DNA of 64,000 bases, taken from Mycolicibacterium frederiksbergense. GTDB taxonomy: Bacteria > Actinomycetota > Actinomycetes > Mycobacteriales > Mycobacteriaceae. A program made the translations under genes and the position numbers. Position 1 is the first letter of the stretch. Each line of letters starts with the position of its first letter. The stretch spans positions 124,001 through 188,000 of the forward strand of contig NZ_JARXVE010000004.1 in assembly GCF_029893345.1 (NCBI RefSeq), read 5' to 3'. The notes beneath the pieces were generated by a model, which saw only the letters and a list, made by a program, of their open reading frames with translations, was not told where the DNA came from and did no database searches. Positions 1-13,792 of this stretch are shown here, in pieces.

Positions 1-221
1 CTTCCGCCGGAGTTCAGGTCATCGCCCTCATCGCGTTCGTCATCGGTGTGCTCACCGTCGAGGAAATCATCCTGTTCAGCAACCTGTTTGCACCGGAGAA
101 GACCCAGGCGGTATTGCGACAAGTCCACGATTGGGCGAGTACCCACCATCGGAAATTCGCCGCGGCCATCTTGGCGGTAGTCGGGCTCTCGTTGATAGCT
201 CGGGGCATGGGTGGTCTCTGA
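1..221 (+). CDS. GAP-family integral membrane protein, 3' end only
   Basis: An open frame runs from the window edge (first full codon at base 3) to TGA at 219-221 and gives the last 72 residues of a protein. It has two hydrophobic stretches (VIALIAFVIGVLTV and AAILAVVGLSLIA) around a charged segment containing APEKTQAVL and a Trp/His-rich loop. This matches my memory of the C-terminus of the mycobacterial GAP/Sap family, small multi-span membrane proteins; Gap of M. smegmatis is needed to move glycopeptidolipids to the cell surface. The gene converges on the NRPS operon with 14 bases between the two stops. A role in exporting the neighbouring peptide product is inferred from position only. 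The N-terminus lies outside the window, so family assignment is moderately sure and substrate unknown. Confidence 0.65.
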   Translation, partial: SAGVQVIALIAFVIGVLTVEEIILFSNLFAPEKTQAVLRQVHDWASTHHRKFAAAILAVVGLSLIARGMGGL

Positions 222-235
222 TCCTGAAGGCGCAC

Positions 236-3200
236 TCAGCTTTCCAGTGAATGCTTGAGTTGCTCACCGTATTCGCGCAGCGACTCGCTGGTGAACATCT
301 CATAGTGTGTGCAGTCAACCGAATGCGCCGTGATGTCACCGGTGACGTAGGGCCGCCAGCTTTGCAGATGGGATCGCATGGCCATGCGGTTTCGCATTCC
401 ACGCCACCGCGACCTGACCTTCGTGCCCCGATGCTCATCGTTTCTGTGTCGCGCAGCGGAGAAAATGACGATGTCGCCGTTGAACACATCGGGCTCGTGT
501 CCCAGCAGACGCAACTGGTTCGCATTGAGGCTGTTGACCATGAATTCCACCAGTGCTTTGGGCGGAGGAGTGAACCCGGCCGCCCCGTCTTGCTGGACGA
601 TCTTCTCCGCCTGCCGATAGCTCAGTGGCCGTCGATGCGGCCGGACATCAACATGATTGGCGCCCAAGATGTAGTCCAGCACCAGGCCTTCGGCCAGGGC
701 ATGGTTCTTTGCGACAGTCCGGTAGGCGCTTGCCCCGAACCCGTACGCCTTGTTCAAGTTCAAGGCGGCGTCCATCAGTATCAGGCGTTGCACCTCGCAC
801 CCGCGGCGCTGAAGCTCGATGGCGAGTTCGTGAGCGACAACCCCGCCAAAAGACCATCCGAGAAGCTTGTAGGGCCCATCGGGGTAGAGGGCTTGGAGCC
901 GGTCGGCGTAGCTTGCGGCCATGCTCCGTATCGATACCGGCTCGGCTTCATCGCCATGTGGAATCTGGTTGAGGCCGGTAATCGGGCCATCCACATACTC
1001 GCCCAGAGCCCGATACGACCAACTCAGTCCGAAACCGTCATGAATACAGCACAGCGGAACACCTGTCCCCTCCTTGAGGACATCGACAGGCACCACTTCC
1101 TGTGCGCTGTCTGCCTTTCCGACCTGCCGGGCCAGGGTTCGCACCGACGGCGCGTCGAACATGACGCGTACCGCCAGGTGAGTGTCCAGAGACTTGTTGA
1201 TCGCGGCGATGACCCGCATCGCCGACAGCGAGTCCCCGCCCAGGTCGAAGAAGGAGTCATCGACCCCGACGCGCTCGAGCCCCAGCACTTCGGCGTAGAT
1301 GCCGGCCACAATGTGTTCGGTGGGAGTTGTCGGGGCCCGATATGTGCCTGCCGTGTAGTCCGGTGCCGGCAGCGCGCGGGCATCGAGCTTTCCGTTGACC
1401 GTCAGCGGCAGCGAGTCCACCACCAGCACCGCGGCCGGAACCATGTAGGCGGGGAGTCGCTCAGCAAGCACCATCCGTGCCTGGTCCGGATCGACTGCCC
1501 CAGTGACGGATTCGGTGACATAGCCGACCAGACGCTTATCACCCGGACGGTCCTCCCGGGCGATCACCGCCGCCTGCTCCACCCCATCCAAACCAGCCAA
1601 CACCGCGTGGATCTCACCCAACTCGATGCGATACCCACGAATCTTGACCTGCTCATCAGCCCGACCCAGATACTGCAACTGCCCATCAGAGCCCCACCGC
1701 ACCAAGTCACCGGTGCGATACATACGCGTTCCGGGTGCACCCTCCCCACCAAACGGACACGCCACAAACCGCGACCCGGTCAACCCGGACCGACCCACAT
1801 ACCCACACGCCACGCCACGGCCGGCCACGTACAACTCACCCACCACACCCGCGGGCACCGCCCGCAACCACTGATCCAGCACGAACAACGCCGCGGTCGA
1901 CACCGGCGCGCCGATCGGGACAGCGCTCTGCGTGGGCGCCCCAGTCTTCAATGGTGCACTCATCGACGCATACACGGTCGCCTCGGTCGGCCCGTAGGCA
2001 TTGATCACCACTCGCCCCGGAGCCCACAGCTCCACCACCTCCGGCGGGCAGGCCTCACCGCCGAGCAACAGCGCCGCCGATCCCAAACCTTCCGGCGAGA
2101 GCGCCGCCACCGCCGACGGTGTCTGGGTCAGCACACTGACCCCCTCGGTGACCAGCAGATCGTGGAAATCCTCGGGTGAACCGGCCACGTCTTCGGGCAC
2201 CACCACCAGCTGCCCTCCGCTCAACAGCGCAGCCCAGATCTCCCATACCGAGAAATCGAAGGCATACGAATGGCATTGGGTCCAGACCTGGGTCGGCGGC
2301 AAGTCGGTCGGCATCGACGCCGCCAGGTGAGCCAGGTTGTGGTGGGTGATGGCCACGCCCTTCGGGATGCCGGTGGTGCCCGAGGTGTAGATCAGGTACG
2401 CGATGTCCGAAGCCGCCGGCATCGGTAAGCCCGTGGTCGGGTAACTGTCGATCCGGGGGTCGGCGACATCGATAACCGGCAGGCCAAACCCATCCAACCG
2501 ACCGGCCAAATCCGCGGTGGTGACGGCTACCGACGGCGCGGCATCGGTCATCATGAACTCAATCCGCGCATCCGGCACGACCGGGTCGATCGCCAGATAC
2601 GCCGCCCCGGTCTTGAGCACTGCCAGCATTGCCACGATTGCCTCGGCGCACCGGTTGAACAGCAGCGCCACACACCGTCCCGGGCCTACCTGCTGGTCGG
2701 TCAACAAGTGCGCCAACCGATTCGATGCCTCATCCAGCTCCCGGTAAGACATCGAGTGGCCCTCGAAGCTCACCGCCGCCGCCCGCGGAGCCCGGGACAC
2801 CTGATGGGCGAACAACACCGGAACCGACTCCGGCGGCACCGGTTCGGTGAGCATCGCCAGATTGCCCATCCCGTCCAGACGCACCCGCTCACCGACAGCG
2901 AGCACATCCACCGACGACACCGAACGGCCCGGATCGGCGGTGAGCGCCACCACTACCTGCCGCAGTCGCTCGATCAGTGCCCGGATGCTGGCCGCATCGA
3001 ATACATCGGTACGGAACTCCACCATCCCGCCGATTCCGGCAGGCTCACCGGTCCCGGTGAAGCGTTCCTCCAGCGAGAACGCCAAATCCATCCGGGCTGA
3101 ATGAGTGTCGGCGGACAGCGGGCTGACCTGCAGATCACCGAGCAGCGCGTCCGCAGTCGACTCTGCGCCGTCCTTCACCGCGAAGTTTTGCCAGCCGAAG

Positions 3201-6200
3201 ATCACCTGGATCAGGGGGTGATGGGTGAGGCTGCGGGCCGGATTGAGCCGATCCACCAGGACCTCGAAGGGCACATCCTGATGCTCGTACGCGGCCAGGC
3301 TGCGCTGCCGTACCTGGGCAAACAGCTCCGCCATGGTGGGATCACCGGCCAGATCGACGCGCAACACCAGGGTGTTGACGAAGAAGCCCACCAGATCGTC
3401 CAACGCCGGGTCGCGTCGGCCGGCGATCGGGAATCCCACAGCCACATCGCTGCTCGCACTCAACTTGGACAAGAGGATCGCCAAGGCGGCCTGCATCACC
3501 ATGAAACTGGTCGCATCGTGTTCACGAGCCACCTGCGCCACCTGTACCTGCAACTCGGCCGGCCAATCCACCGTCACGCTGGCACCGCGGTAATCGGCCA
3601 CCGGTGGGTACGGCCGATCCGTCGGCAACTCCAACCGCTCAGGCAGCCCCGCCAACGCCTGCTCCCAATAAGCCACCTGACCGGCGATCACACTGTCGGC
3701 GTCGGTCAGGTCACCGAGCAGCTCACGCTGCCAGAGGGTGTAATCCACATACTGCACGGGCAATGGCGCCCAGTTGGGAACGTGACCTGCGCACCGAGCG
3801 GCATAGGCCACGCCGATGTCACGCAGCAACGGCCGGATCGATGAACCGTCGCCGGCGATGTGGTGCACCACCACGGTGAGTACGTACTCATTTTCAGCGA
3901 CCCGGAACAGCTTGGCCCGCAACGGAATTTCGTTGGCCAGGTCGAAACTGTAGCCCACCTCCGCGCCGACGGCCGCAGCCAAGCGCTCTGCCGACCACCT
4001 CTGCACATCAATGAACTGCCAGCCGAAACCGACCTGCTCGGCAGGCACCACCACCTGCTGAGGAACCCCCTCCGGCGCCGCGAACACCGTGCGCAAACTC
4101 TCGTGGCGGCCCACCACATCACCTAGCGCCGCCCCGAACGCGTCACCGTCCAGCACCCCGCTGATCCGGAACGCGGCAGGCATGTTGTACACCGGTGAGG
4201 GTCCTTGCAACTGGTCCAAGAACCACAGCCGCTGCTGGGCGTATGACAATGGCAATACCGCCGGCCGCTCCTGGGCGGTCAGAGTGGGCCCGGCATGTTC
4301 GGCGCCGTGGACCCTGATCCATTCAGCCAGAGTCGCGACCGTGGGCGCATCGAACAGCGCCCGGATAGGAACATCGACGCCCAGTCCGATCCGGGCCCGC
4401 GCAATCAGCCGGGTGGCAGACAGTGAATGCCCGCCCAGGTCGAAAAACCCGTCGTCGATGCCGACCCGAGCGACCCCCAGAACCTCACCGAACAGCGTGG
4501 CCAACAACCGTTCCCGCTCATCACCCGGCGCTCGATACGGCACGCCGCTGTTGAACTCGGGTGCCGGCAGTGCCCGGCGATCAAGTTTGCCGTTGACCGT
4601 CAACGGCAGTGCCTCCAACATCATGATTGCCGTCGGCACCATGTATTCCGGCAATTTGTCACTGGCGAAGCTGCGCAACTCCGCAACGCGTTCAATTGCC
4701 GACGGGTCGTTGACGTACCCGGCAAGGGACCCGACCTGTCCCCTCGGCAAGTAAACGTCGGACAATGTCGGGAGCGTAGCGTCCGCAGGCGTGGCCCGGG
4801 TGTAGACAACGTCCACCAGACCAGCGGTCGGCGACCAGGTAACCGTTGTGGCATATCCCAGTTCGTGACCGAGCCGGCGGCACTGGTGCGGCAGTACGCC
4901 ACCGGATTCAGCGGTGCGGGAGCGCAATTCGCTGACAGTCGTCCGATCGCCGGCCTGCTCCAGCGCGTGCGCCATTGCCGCATCCGGCCATATCCCCGCG
5001 TGTGGCACCCCGGTGATGCGCAGCTCCGGCAGCTGCTGGGACTGCAGATGTTCGCCCAGCGCGGCCAGGCTTTCGAACCTCTGCCAGGGTTCCGACCGCA
5101 GGTCCGCCACCGAGCGCACCAACGCCGGCGCCTTTCGCAGCACCACCTCATATCGATAGCGACTGAGCTCGTTGACCGCCGGCATGTGCTTGAGTTGGAT
5201 CTCCACTGCGGCGATGTCGGGTAGATGCTGCGGCAATGCCGCGAAGAAATCGGGTGCCAGCAGCAATTCCTGCTCGGCCAGCATCTCCCGCCGCACCCGC
5301 TCGGCTACCACAGCCGCGTCGTCATCACCGTTGGTGTCGGCGCACACCACGCCGGTGGTGAACGCACGCAACAGCGACAGATTGCGTACGTCGCCGACGA
5401 ACAACGCCCCGCCCGGCGCCAACGACCGCATCGCCACGGCCAGCACGTCGAGCAGATAACCCGCGCTCGGGAAGTACTGGACTACCGAGTTGATCACCAC
5501 CACATCGAAGTGCCCATGCGGCAAACCATCAGAGGCATCGGCCGGCTGTACCCGCAGCCGCACCCGGTCGCCCCATGGCTGTCCAGCCACACCCGCCTGC
5601 AACGTGTGAATCGTCGGCGCGGAGAAGTCCGTCCCCCAATACTCGACACACTCAGGAGCCAGGTGGGCCAGCAACAGTCCCGAGCCAACGCCGATTTCGA
5701 GTACCCGCTCCGGGTTGAGCGCCAATATCCGGTTCACCGTGTCCGAACGCCACTCCCACATTTCCGGTAGTGGAATCGGATCACCGGTGTAGCTGCTGTT
5801 CCACCCTCCGAAGTCTTCGCCCAGCTCGGTCGGCGTGCCCGTGGTGAACGACTCCCCCGAATACAGGTCCTCATACACTCCCTGCCACTGCCCAACCAGC
5901 TGTGCTTCTCGCGACGGCTCGCGGGCCAGCATCATCTCCGGATCCAGCACAACGTAGGACACCAACTGCTTATCGGTAGTCCGCTCGCCCGGTCCCGCAG
6001 TGGACGTGGTGGTGTAGGTGACAGTCGCTGCCTGTGACACCCGCGGATGGGCCGCCAGCGCGGCCGTGATTTCGCCGAGTTCAATGCGGTAGCCACGGAT
6101 CTTGACCTGCTCATCAGCACGCCCGCTATACCGCAATTGCCCGTCGGCGCCCCACGACACCAGGTCGCCAGAGCGATACATCCGCAGACCAGAATCTGCG

Positions 6201-9200
6201 AACGGGCACGCCACAAACCGTGTTGCGGTCAGCCCGCCCCGGCGCACATACCCGATCCCGACACCACGACCGGCGACATACAACTCACCCACCACACCAA
6301 CCGGGACTTCCCGCAGCCACCGATCCAACACAAACAACACCGCACCCGGAACCGGCACACCGATCGGAACGGCGGTCGAGCCCTTCGTCAAGGGCGCGCT
6401 AGTCGTGGTGAACACCGTTGTCTCCGTCGGCCCGTAGACATTGAACATCTGCCGACCCGGCGCCCACCGATCCACCAGCTCGTCCGGGCAGGGCTCTGCA
6501 CCCACGACCAATGCCGCCGACTCCAACCCCACCGGCGAGAGCATCCCCACCGCCCCCGGGGTCTGACTCAACACCGTCACACCCTCATCGGCCAACAAGG
6601 CCTGCAACTCCTGCGGCGACCGCGTCGCATGCTCGGGCACGACCACCAATCGGCCACCGTGCAGCAGCGCACCCCACATCTCCCACACCGAAAAATCGAA
6701 GGCCAATGAGAAAAACGCAGCCCAGACCTGCGTCGGCCCCATCTCGACACCCACGACACCACCATCGAAGAGCCGTGTCACGTTGCCGTGAGTGACCGCC
6801 ACCCCCTTGGGAACCCCCGTCGTCCCCGAGGTGTAGATGATGTGCGCCATATCATCGGCCAACGGCCCCACCGACAACGCACCACTGGACTGTGCCTGGA
6901 TACCCGGATCATCCACATCCACCACCGGCACACCACACCCGGCCAACCGTTCGATCAAACCGCCCGTACTGATCACCACTATCGGGGCGGCATCGCCGAG
7001 CATGAACTCGATCCGCGCATCCGGATGAGCCGGATCCATCGGCACATACGCCGCCCCCGACTTGAGCACCGCCAGAATCGTGACAATCGCCCGCGCCGAT
7101 CGGTTCAACAACAACGCCACACACACGCCCGGGCCAGCACCGCGCTCAACCAACAAGTGCGCCAACCGGTTCGACGTCTCGTCCAACTCCCGATACGACA
7201 ACGAGCAGCCATCAAAACTGACCGCCACCGCATCCGGCGCCCGCACCACCTGCGCGGCGAACAGCTCCGGGATCGACACCTCGGGCACCCGCTGTGTCAA
7301 TATCGCCCGATGACCCAAACCATCCAAGCGTCCGCACTCAGCGACATCCAACACATCAATCGATGACAACAACCGCGACGGATCCGCGGTCATCGCCACC
7401 AGCACCCGCTGCAACCGCCCGACCAGGGCCTCGATGCTGGCCGCATCAAACACATCCGTGCGGAATTCGACCGTCCCCCAGATCCCGGCCGGCTCACCGG
7501 ACTCACTCCAGTGTTCTCGCAGGAAGAACACCAGATCCATTCTGGCGGATTGGGTGTCCGCTGCCAGCGGCGTGGCCTGCACATCACCCAAACTGAGCGC
7601 GGTCGCGGGATCGTCGTCCAGGCCGGGGAAGTTCTGCCAGCCGAATATCACTTGGATGAGGGGATGATGGGTCAGGTTTCGGGCCGGGTTGAGCCGTTCC
7701 ACCAACACCTCGAACGGCACGTCCTGGTTCTCATAGGCGGCCAGGCTGCGTGACCGTACCTGCTCCAACAATTCGACGACGGTGGGATTCCCGCCCGCAT
7801 CGACCCGCAGCACCAATGTGTTGACGAAGAAACCCACCAACTCATCGAGCGCCGGGTCGCGTCGCCCAGCAATCGGGAAACCCACTGCCACATCCGAACT
7901 GGCAGTCAGCGACGACAACAACACCGCTAGGGCGGTCTGTACCACCATGAAGCTGGTCGCATTGTGCTCACGAGCCACCCGCGCCACCTGCTGCTGCAAC
8001 TCCGCCGGCCAATCCACCGCCACACTCGCCCCGCGGTAGTCCGCCACCGGTGGATACGGCCGATCCGTCGGCAACTCCAACCGCTCAGGCAACCCGGCTA
8101 ATTCCTGCTCCCAATACGCCAACTGCGCAGCGATCGGGCTATCGGCATCGGCCAGGTCACCCAGATGCTCACGCTGCCAAAGGGTGTAGTCCACATACTG
8201 CACCGGCAACGGCACCCGGTCCGGAGTCTGGCCGGCGCACCGGGCGGCGTAGGCGATACCCAGATCCCGCACCAACGGGCCGATCGACCATCCATCTCCC
8301 GCGATGTGGTGCACCACCGTCACCAGCACATGCTCATCGTCGGCGATGCGGAACATCGTGGCCCGCAAAGGAATCTCCGCACCCAAGTCAAAGCTATGGC
8401 TTACCTCGGCACCGACGGCCTCAGTCAACCGATCCACGGGCCAGCCGGCAGCATCAATGATCTGCCAACCGAAGTCAGCCCGTTCGGCGGGCACCACCAC
8501 CTGCCGGGGAACCCCATCGATCGCCGGGAACAACGTGCGCAATGTTTCGTGGCGGCTCACCACGTCCGCCAGCGCTGCGCTCAACGCCTCAACGTCCAAC
8601 GCCCCGCTGATCCGATACGCGCTCGGCATGTTGTAGGTGGCCGCCCCGCCCTCGAACTGGTTGAGGAACCACATCCGGTTCTGGGCATACGACAACGGCA
8701 CCACGGCCGGACGCTGCTGCGCCGTCAACGCCGGCAGCCCACCGGAACCGGCACCGACACGCGGTGCCAACTGGGCCACGGTGGGTGCGTCGAACAACGT
8801 GCGCACCGCGAGGTCGGTGTCCAGACCGGTGTTGACCGCGGCGATCAGCCGCATCGCCGAAAGAGAGTCGCCGCCCAGGTCGAAGAAGGAATCGTCGATC
8901 CCCACCCGGTCCAGGCCGAGCACCTGAGCGTAGATGCCGGCCAGGATCTCCTCGACCACGGTGGTCGGTGCTCGGTAGTGATCACCATCGGTGTATTCCG
9001 GTTCCGGCAGGGCACGTTTGTCGAGTTTCCCGTTGACAGTCAACGGTATTGAGTCGAGTACCAGCACCGCGGCCGGGACCATGTAGCCCGGCAGGCGCTG
9101 TGAAAGCCGGGCGCGAATCTCGCCCGGGTCGACCGCCCCAGGGACAGATTCGGTGACATAGCCGACCAGACGCTTGTCACCCGGACGATCCTCACGGGCA

Positions 9201-12200
9201 ATCACCGCCGCCTGCTCCACCCCATCCAAACCAGCCAACACCGCGTGGATCTCACCCAACTCGATGCGATACCCACGAATCTTGACCTGCTCATCAGCCC
9301 GACCCAGATACTGCAACTGCCCATCAGAGCCCCACCGCACCAAGTCACCGGTGCGATACATACGCGTTCCGGGTGCACCCTCCCCACCAAACGGACACGC
9401 CACAAACCGCGACCCGGTCAACCCGCTGCGACGCACATAGCCCGTCCCGACCCCGCGACCGGCCACATACAACTCACCCACCACACCGGCCGGCACCAGC
9501 CGCAACCAGCGGTCCAACACGAACAACGATGCACCCGACACCGGTGAACCGATCGGCACCACACCGGAATCGGCGCGCAACGGAGCACTCATCGTCACGC
9601 CCATGGTGGTCTCGGTGGGGCCATAGGCGTTGACCATCACCCGACCCGGGGCCCACTGATCCACCACCTCGGCCGGGCAAGCCTCACCGGCCACCATCAA
9701 CGCCACCGACTCCAAACCTTCCGGCGAGAGCGCCGCCACCGCCGACGGTGTCTGGGTCAGCACACTGACCTGTTCGGCGACCAGCAGATCGTGGAAATCC
9801 TCCGGCGAACCGACCACGTGTTCGGGCACCACCACCAGCCGGCCACCGTGCAGCAGCGCACCCCAGATCTCCCATGCTGAAACATCGAAAGCCAACGAGT
9901 GACACAGCGGCCAGGCCCCGCCCCGCGGCACTCGGATATCCGACAACAACAACTGGGTGACGTTGTGGTGGGTGATGGCCACCCCTTTCGGAGCACCGGT
10001 GGTGCCCGAGGTGTAGATGACGTACGCGGTATCGTCCGGAGCCGGCGCGGGCAGCGACGCGGCCGACTCCCCGTCAATCCGGGGGTCGCCGGTATCGACG
10101 ACCAGTACATCGCACCCGTCCAACCGGTCAACCAACCCGGCGCAGGTGATCACCGCAATCGGCGCGGCGTCTGCGACCACGAACTCGATCCGGGCATCGG
10201 GATGCACCGGATCGATCGGCAGGTAGGCCGCACCGGTCTTGAGTACCGCCAGAATCGACACGACTGCCTCAGCTGAACGCTCCAGCAGCAACGCCACGCA
10301 CGTACCCGGGCCCGCCCCCAACCCGACCAGAAAGTGCGCCAACCGATTCGACGCCTCATCCAACTCGCGATAAGACATCGATCGGCCCTCGAAACTGATC
10401 GCCGCCGCACGCGGAGCACGCGCCACCTGCCCGGCGAACACCACCGGAATCGACACCGGCTGCACCGACTCGGCCAACACCGCACGGTTGCCGATCTCAC
10501 CGAGCCGCACCCGCTCGGGCCCGTCGAGCAGGTCGACCGTCGACAACCTCTGGGTGGTATCGGCCGTCATCGCCGCCAACACCCGTTGCAGTCGGTCGAT
10601 CAAGGTTTCGATGCTGGCTGCGTCGAACACATCGGTGCGGAACTCCACGTTCCCGCCGATCCCGGTGGGTTCGCCTGCATCGTCGAAGCGTTCACCCAGG
10701 GAAAGCACCAAATCCATCCGAGCGGTGTGCGTATCCACCGGCAGCGCGGTGACCTGTGCATCACCCAGAACAGACTCGGCGGTGGTGTCCTCGGAGAAGT
10801 TCTGCCAGGCCAGCGTCACCTGAACCAATGGGTGATGGGTGAGGCTGCGGGTCGGGTTCAGCCGATCTACCACCAGTTCGAATGGGACATCCTGATGCTC
10901 ATAGGCGGCCAGGGCGCGTTGGCGCACCTGTGCCAACAGGTCGGCAACGGTGGGATCACCCGCCACATCCACCCGCAACACCAGTGTGTTGACGAAGAAT
11001 CCCACCAGCTCATCGAGCGCCGGATCACTACGCCCGGCTATCGGAAAGCCAACCGCCACATCGGAACTGGCACTCAACTGGGACAACAGCACCGCCAAGG
11101 CGGCCTGCATCACCATGAAGCTGGTTGCGTTGTGCTCGCGGGCCACCCGCGCCACCTGCTGCTGCAACTCCGCGGGCCAGTCCACCGCCACAGTGGCGCC
11201 GCTGTAGTCGGCCACCGGTGGATACGGCCGGTCCGTCGGCAACTCCAACCGCTCAGGCAACCCGGCTAATTCCTGCTCCCAGTACGCCACCTGACCAGCG
11301 ATCACACTTTCCGGATCAGACTCGTCACCCAGCCAATCCTGTTGCCACAATGTGTAATCCACATACTGCACCGGCAGCGGTGTCCAATCCGGCGCTTGCC
11401 CCGCACACCGGCTCGCATAGGCTGCCGCCAGATCACGCGCCAGCGGGGCAACCGACGCCCCGTCAGCGGCGATGTGGTGCACCACCGCCGCCAGTACGTG
11501 CTCATCCTCGGCAACACGGAAAAGGGTGGCCCGCAGGGGAATCTCAGCGCTGAGGTCAAAACTGTGATGGGCTGCCGCCCTGACGGCCTCCGCCAACCGG
11601 TCCGTCGGCCAATCGCCGGCATCAACCACCCGCCAACCGAAGTCCGCCCGCTCCGCGGGCAGCACCACTTGCTGGGGTACCCCCTCGGGGGCCGCGAAAA
11701 CCGTGCGCAGGCTCTCCTGTCGGCCCACCACATCGGCCAGCGCTTGACCGAGCGCGTCGGCATCCAGACGTCCGTCCAATCGCAACGCCACCGCCATGTT
11801 GTAAACCGGTGACGGTCCCTGCAACTGATCCAAGAACCACAACCGCTTTTGGGCATCCGACAACGGCACGGCGGCCGGCCGCTGCCGCGCCGCCAACGGC
11901 GCACGCCCACCCGAACCCGTACCGACACGCGTCGCCAGCCCGGCCACCGTGGGCGTCTCGAAGACCGCGCGCACCGCAACGTCGGCATCCAGACTGGTAT
12001 TGATCGCGTTGACCACTCGCGTCGCCGACAGCGAGTCGCCACCCAGATCGAAGAACGAGTCATCGACCCCAACCCGTTGCAACCCGAGGACTTGGGCGTA
12101 AATGCCGGCCAGGATCTCCTCGACCGCGGTGGTCGGGGCGCGGTAATCATCGGCATCGACGTACTCCGGTGCCGGAAGGGCCCGCTTGTCGAGTTTCCCG

Positions 12201-13792
12201 TTGACCGTCAGTGGGAGCTCTTCCACCACCACCACTGCGGCGGGCACCATGTAGCCCGGTAGCCGCTCCCCCAACTCAGCCCGGACCTGAGCAGAATCAA
12301 CTGCACCAGTGGCGTTTTCGGTGACATAGCCGACCAGGCGTTTGTCACCCGGACGATCCTCACGCACGATCACCGCCGCCTGATCCACCCCATCCAGACC
12401 AGCCAGGGCGGACTGGATCTCGCCGAGTTCGATGCGGTACCCGCGTATCTTCACCTGCTCATCAGCGCGGCCCAGATACTGCAGCTGCCCGCCGGCGTCC
12501 CAGGATGCCAGGTCCCCGGTGCGATACATGCGTATTCCGGGCGCTCCGGCGCCACCGAACGGGCACGCCACGAACCGCGACGCGGTCAACCCGGCCCGGC
12601 GCACATACCCGTACCCGAGCCCGGTACCGGCCACGTACAACTCACCGACCACACCCGCCGGCGCCGGCTGCAACCACCTGTCCAGCACCAAGAAGGCAAG
12701 ATGGGCCAACGGCAGCCCGATGGGGCTGACACTGCTATCGGTGTCGCCCTCAACGATCTCGCGGAACGAGGCATGCACCGTCGTCTCGGTGATGCCATAC
12801 ATGTTGATCAAGCGCGGCGAACCCGGGTGGCTGTCCAGCCACGTCCGAAGGCGCTGCGGGTCAAGCGCCTCACCGCCGAACACGACAGTCTCGAGCGTGA
12901 GCTGACGTCCCAGCTCGGGCCGCAGCGCATCGGCAGACTGCAGCGCGTAGAACGCCGACGGGGTCTGGCTCAGCACGCTGACCTGTTCAGCAACCAGCAG
13001 CGCATGGAAGTCCTGCGGTGAGCGCGCCACCGAATCGGGCACCACCACCAACCGGCCACCACGCAGCAGTGCGCCCCAGATCTCCCACACCGAAAAGTCA
13101 AAGGCCAACGAATGCCACTGCGTCCACACCTTGCCCGCAAGCTCCAGGCCGCGGTCCAGCGCGTCCAACAACCGGGTCACGTTGTGGTGGGCGATCGCCA
13201 CTCCCTTTGGGACACCGGTGGTTCCCGAGGTGTAGATCAGATAGGCGATTTCGTCGGCGCCCGGCGCCGGCAACGGGGTATCGGGTTGGGTGGTAATGCG
13301 GGGATCTCCCACTTCGATCACCTGCAGCGCGCACCCACCCAGGCGTCCGCGCAACCCCGCGGTGGTGACCGCCGCGACCGGCCCGGCATCAGCCACCATG
13401 AACTGGATTCGGGTGTCGGGATGCATCGGATCGATCGGTAGATACGCCGCCCCGGTCTTGAGCACCGCCACGATCGCCACAATCGCCTCGGCCGACCGGG
13501 CACACAGCAGCGCCACACACTGACCCGGGCCGGCCCCCAAGCCGACCAACAGCTGCGCCAACCGATTCGCAGCCGCATCGAGTTCTCGGTAGGTCATCGA
13601 ACGACCCTCGAAGGTCACCGCCACCGCCTCCGGGGCGCGGGCCACCTGCTCGGCGAACAACGCCGGAATCGACGACGACGCGGCCACCGGCTCGGTCAAT
13701 ACCGCCCGATTACCCCACCCGAGCAGGCGGGCGTGCTCATCCTCATCCAGGAAATCCATCGACGACAGATGCCGACTCAGATCGGCCGTCAT
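236..13792 (-). CDS. Non-ribosomal peptide synthetase, modules 6-9 with terminal thioesterase (A-T-C-A-T-C-A(NMT)-T-C-A-T-TE)
   Basis: A 4518-aa downstream synthetase that begins directly with an adenylation domain, so it must receive the chain from the C-terminal C domain of the 6535-aa protein; the two genes overlap by 4 bases. Carrier serines are Ser587, Ser1643, Ser3123 (GGHS; the others are GGDS) and Ser4188. Approximate domains: A6 30-555, C7 630-1080, A7 1090-1610, C8 1685-2130, A8 2150-3090 with an N-methyltransferase inserted at about 2640-3000 (SAM motif [21 protein letters not shown]), C9 3165-3620, A9 3630-4155, TE 4230-4518. All C domains keep HHxxxDG. The TE has GWSFGG with Ser4314 and a plausible triad with Asp4341 and His4496, so it should release the chain by hydrolysis or cyclisation. 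Codes read by eye: A6 DFWSVGMVH (close to Thr), A7 DVWTMAAMG, A8 DFWSVGVVF, A9 DFWTLGAVY. No epimerisation domain is present. Confidence 0.95.
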   Translation of the reverse strand: MTADLSRHLSSMDFLDEDEHARLLGWGNRAVLTEPVAASSSIPALFAEQVARAPEAVAVTFEGRSMTYRELDAAANRLAQLLVGLGAGPGQCVALLCARSAEAIVAIVAVLKTGAAYLPIDPMHPDTRIQFMVADAGPVAAVTTAGLRGRLGGCALQVIEVGDPRITTQPDTPLPAPGADEIAYLIYTSGTTGVPKGVAIAHHNVTRLLDALDRGLELAGKVWTQWHSLAFDFSVWEIWGALLRGGRLVVVPDSVARSPQDFHALLVAEQVSVLSQTPSAFYALQSADALRPELGRQLTLETVVFGGEALDPQRLRTWLDSHPGSPRLINMYGITETTVHASFREIVEGDTDSSVSPIGLPLAHLAFLVLDRWLQPAPAGVVGELYVAGTGLGYGYVRRAGLTASRFVACPFGGAGAPGIRMYRTGDLASWDAGGQLQYLGRADEQVKIRGYRIELGEIQSALAGLDGVDQAAVIVREDRPGDKRLVGYVTENATGAVDSAQVRAELGERLPGYMVPAAVVVVEELPLTVNGKLDKRALPAPEYVDADDYRAPTTAVEEILAGIYAQVLGLQRVGVDDSFFDLGGDSLSATRVVNAINTSLDADVAVRAVFETPTVAGLATRVGTGSGGRAPLAARQRPAAVPLSDAQKRLWFLDQLQGPSPVYNMAVALRLDGRLDADALGQALADVVGRQESLRTVFAAPEGVPQQVVLPAERADFGWRVVDAGDWPTDRLAEAVRAAAHHSFDLSAEIPLRATLFRVAEDEHVLAAVVHHIAADGASVAPLARDLAAAYASRCAGQAPDWTPLPVQYVDYTLWQQDWLGDESDPESVIAGQVAYWEQELAGLPERLELPTDRPYPPVADYSGATVAVDWPAELQQQVARVAREHNATSFMVMQAALAVLLSQLSASSDVAVGFPIAGRSDPALDELVGFFVNTLVLRVDVAGDPTVADLLAQVRQRALAAYEHQDVPFELVVDRLNPTRSLTHHPLVQVTLAWQNFSEDTTAESVLGDAQVTALPVDTHTARMDLVLSLGERFDDAGEPTGIGGNVEFRTDVFDAASIETLIDRLQRVLAAMTADTTQRLSTVDLLDGPERVRLGEIGNRAVLAESVQPVSIPVVFAGQVARAPRAAAISFEGRSMSYRELDEASNRLAHFLVGLGAGPGTCVALLLERSAEAVVSILAVLKTGAAYLPIDPVHPDARIEFVVADAAPIAVITCAGLVDRLDGCDVLVVDTGDPRIDGESAASLPAPAPDDTAYVIYTSGTTGAPKGVAITHHNVTQLLLSDIRVPRGGAWPLCHSLAFDVSAWEIWGALLHGGRLVVVPEHVVGSPEDFHDLLVAEQVSVLTQTPSAVAALSPEGLESVALMVAGEACPAEVVDQWAPGRVMVNAYGPTETTMGVTMSAPLRADSGVVPIGSPVSGASLFVLDRWLRLVPAGVVGELYVAGRGVGTGYVRRSGLTGSRFVACPFGGEGAPGTRMYRTGDLVRWGSDGQLQYLGRADEQVKIRGYRIELGEIHAVLAGLDGVEQAAVIAREDRPGDKRLVGYVTESVPGAVDPGEIRARLSQRLPGYMVPAAVLVLDSIPLTVNGKLDKRALPEPEYTDGDHYRAPTTVVEEILAGIYAQVLGLDRVGIDDSFFDLGGDSLSAMRLIAAVNTGLDTDLAVRTLFDAPTVAQLAPRVGAGSGGLPALTAQQRPAVVPLSYAQNRMWFLNQFEGGAATYNMPSAYRISGALDVEALSAALADVVSRHETLRTLFPAIDGVPRQVVVPAERADFGWQIIDAAGWPVDRLTEAVGAEVSHSFDLGAEIPLRATMFRIADDEHVLVTVVHHIAGDGWSIGPLVRDLGIAYAARCAGQTPDRVPLPVQYVDYTLWQREHLGDLADADSPIAAQLAYWEQELAGLPERLELPTDRPYPPVADYRGASVAVDWPAELQQQVARVAREHNATSFMVVQTALAVLLSSLTASSDVAVGFPIAGRRDPALDELVGFFVNTLVLRVDAGGNPTVVELLEQVRSRSLAAYENQDVPFEVLVERLNPARNLTHHPLIQVIFGWQNFPGLDDDPATALSLGDVQATPLAADTQSARMDLVFFLREHWSESGEPAGIWGTVEFRTDVFDAASIEALVGRLQRVLVAMTADPSRLLSSIDVLDVAECGRLDGLGHRAILTQRVPEVSIPELFAAQVVRAPDAVAVSFDGCSLSYRELDETSNRLAHLLVERGAGPGVCVALLLNRSARAIVTILAVLKSGAAYVPMDPAHPDARIEFMLGDAAPIVVISTGGLIERLAGCGVPVVDVDDPGIQAQSSGALSVGPLADDMAHIIYTSGTTGVPKGVAVTHGNVTRLFDGGVVGVEMGPTQVWAAFFSLAFDFSVWEMWGALLHGGRLVVVPEHATRSPQELQALLADEGVTVLSQTPGAVGMLSPVGLESAALVVGAEPCPDELVDRWAPGRQMFNVYGPTETTVFTTTSAPLTKGSTAVPIGVPVPGAVLFVLDRWLREVPVGVVGELYVAGRGVGIGYVRRGGLTATRFVACPFADSGLRMYRSGDLVSWGADGQLRYSGRADEQVKIRGYRIELGEITAALAAHPRVSQAATVTYTTTSTAGPGERTTDKQLVSYVVLDPEMMLAREPSREAQLVGQWQGVYEDLYSGESFTTGTPTELGEDFGGWNSSYTGDPIPLPEMWEWRSDTVNRILALNPERVLEIGVGSGLLLAHLAPECVEYWGTDFSAPTIHTLQAGVAGQPWGDRVRLRVQPADASDGLPHGHFDVVVINSVVQYFPSAGYLLDVLAVAMRSLAPGGALFVGDVRNLSLLRAFTTGVVCADTNGDDDAAVVAERVRREMLAEQELLLAPDFFAALPQHLPDIAAVEIQLKHMPAVNELSRYRYEVVLRKAPALVRSVADLRSEPWQRFESLAALGEHLQSQQLPELRITGVPHAGIWPDAAMAHALEQAGDRTTVSELRSRTAESGGVLPHQCRRLGHELGYATTVTWSPTAGLVDVVYTRATPADATLPTLSDVYLPRGQVGSLAGYVNDPSAIERVAELRSFASDKLPEYMVPTAIMMLEALPLTVNGKLDRRALPAPEFNSGVPYRAPGDERERLLATLFGEVLGVARVGIDDGFFDLGGHSLSATRLIARARIGLGVDVPIRALFDAPTVATLAEWIRVHGAEHAGPTLTAQERPAVLPLSYAQQRLWFLDQLQGPSPVYNMPAAFRISGVLDGDAFGAALGDVVGRHESLRTVFAAPEGVPQQVVVPAEQVGFGWQFIDVQRWSAERLAAAVGAEVGYSFDLANEIPLRAKLFRVAENEYVLTVVVHHIAGDGSSIRPLLRDIGVAYAARCAGHVPNWAPLPVQYVDYTLWQRELLGDLTDADSVIAGQVAYWEQALAGLPERLELPTDRPYPPVADYRGASVTVDWPAELQVQVAQVAREHDATSFMVMQAALAILLSKLSASSDVAVGFPIAGRRDPALDDLVGFFVNTLVLRVDLAGDPTMAELFAQVRQRSLAAYEHQDVPFEVLVDRLNPARSLTHHPLIQVIFGWQNFAVKDGAESTADALLGDLQVSPLSADTHSARMDLAFSLEERFTGTGEPAGIGGMVEFRTDVFDAASIRALIERLRQVVVALTADPGRSVSSVDVLAVGERVRLDGMGNLAMLTEPVPPESVPVLFAHQVSRAPRAAAVSFEGHSMSYRELDEASNRLAHLLTDQQVGPGRCVALLFNRCAEAIVAMLAVLKTGAAYLAIDPVVPDARIEFMMTDAAPSVAVTTADLAGRLDGFGLPVIDVADPRIDSYPTTGLPMPAASDIAYLIYTSGTTGIPKGVAITHHNLAHLAASMPTDLPPTQVWTQCHSYAFDFSVWEIWAALLSGGQLVVVPEDVAGSPEDFHDLLVTEGVSVLTQTPSAVAALSPEGLGSAALLLGGEACPPEVVELWAPGRVVINAYGPTEATVYASMSAPLKTGAPTQSAVPIGAPVSTAALFVLDQWLRAVPAGVVGELYVAGRGVACGYVGRSGLTGSRFVACPFGGEGAPGTRMYRTGDLVRWGSDGQLQYLGRADEQVKIRGYRIELGEIHAVLAGLDGVEQAAVIAREDRPGDKRLVGYVTESVTGAVDPDQARMVLAERLPAYMVPAAVLVVDSLPLTVNGKLDARALPAPDYTAGTYRAPTTPTEHIVAGIYAEVLGLERVGVDDSFFDLGGDSLSAMRVIAAINKSLDTHLAVRVMFDAPSVRTLARQVGKADSAQEVVPVDVLKEGTGVPLCCIHDGFGLSWSYRALGEYVDGPITGLNQIPHGDEAEPVSIRSMAASYADRLQALYPDGPYKLLGWSFGGVVAHELAIELQRRGCEVQRLILMDAALNLNKAYGFGASAYRTVAKNHALAEGLVLDYILGANHVDVRPHRRPLSYRQAEKIVQQDGAAGFTPPPKALVEFMVNSLNANQLRLLGHEPDVFNGDIVIFSAARHRNDEHRGTKVRSRWRGMRNRMAMRSHLQSWRPYVTGDITAHSVDCTHYEMFTSESLREYGEQLKHSLES
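1563..1787. repeat. Exact 225-bp repeat, copy in A9
   Basis: This stretch encodes the C-terminal half of adenylation domain A9 around the TGDLVRW and [11 protein letters not shown] motifs. It is base-for-base identical by eye to 9201-9425 in A7. Identity at synonymous positions over this length points to recent recombination or gene conversion between modules. Confidence 0.85.
9201..9425. repeat. Exact 225-bp repeat, copy in A7
   Basis: Second copy of the 1563-1787 repeat, 7638 bp away, covering the same part of adenylation domain A7. The sequences diverge immediately outside the block, as expected for a conversion tract. Confidence 0.85.

Noticed and set aside
251..2179. Long plus-strand open frame (642 codons) antisense to the 4518-aa NRPS gene
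   Set aside because: It is the mirror of GC-rich codons in the real gene; the translation is Arg/His/Gln-rich with no domain.
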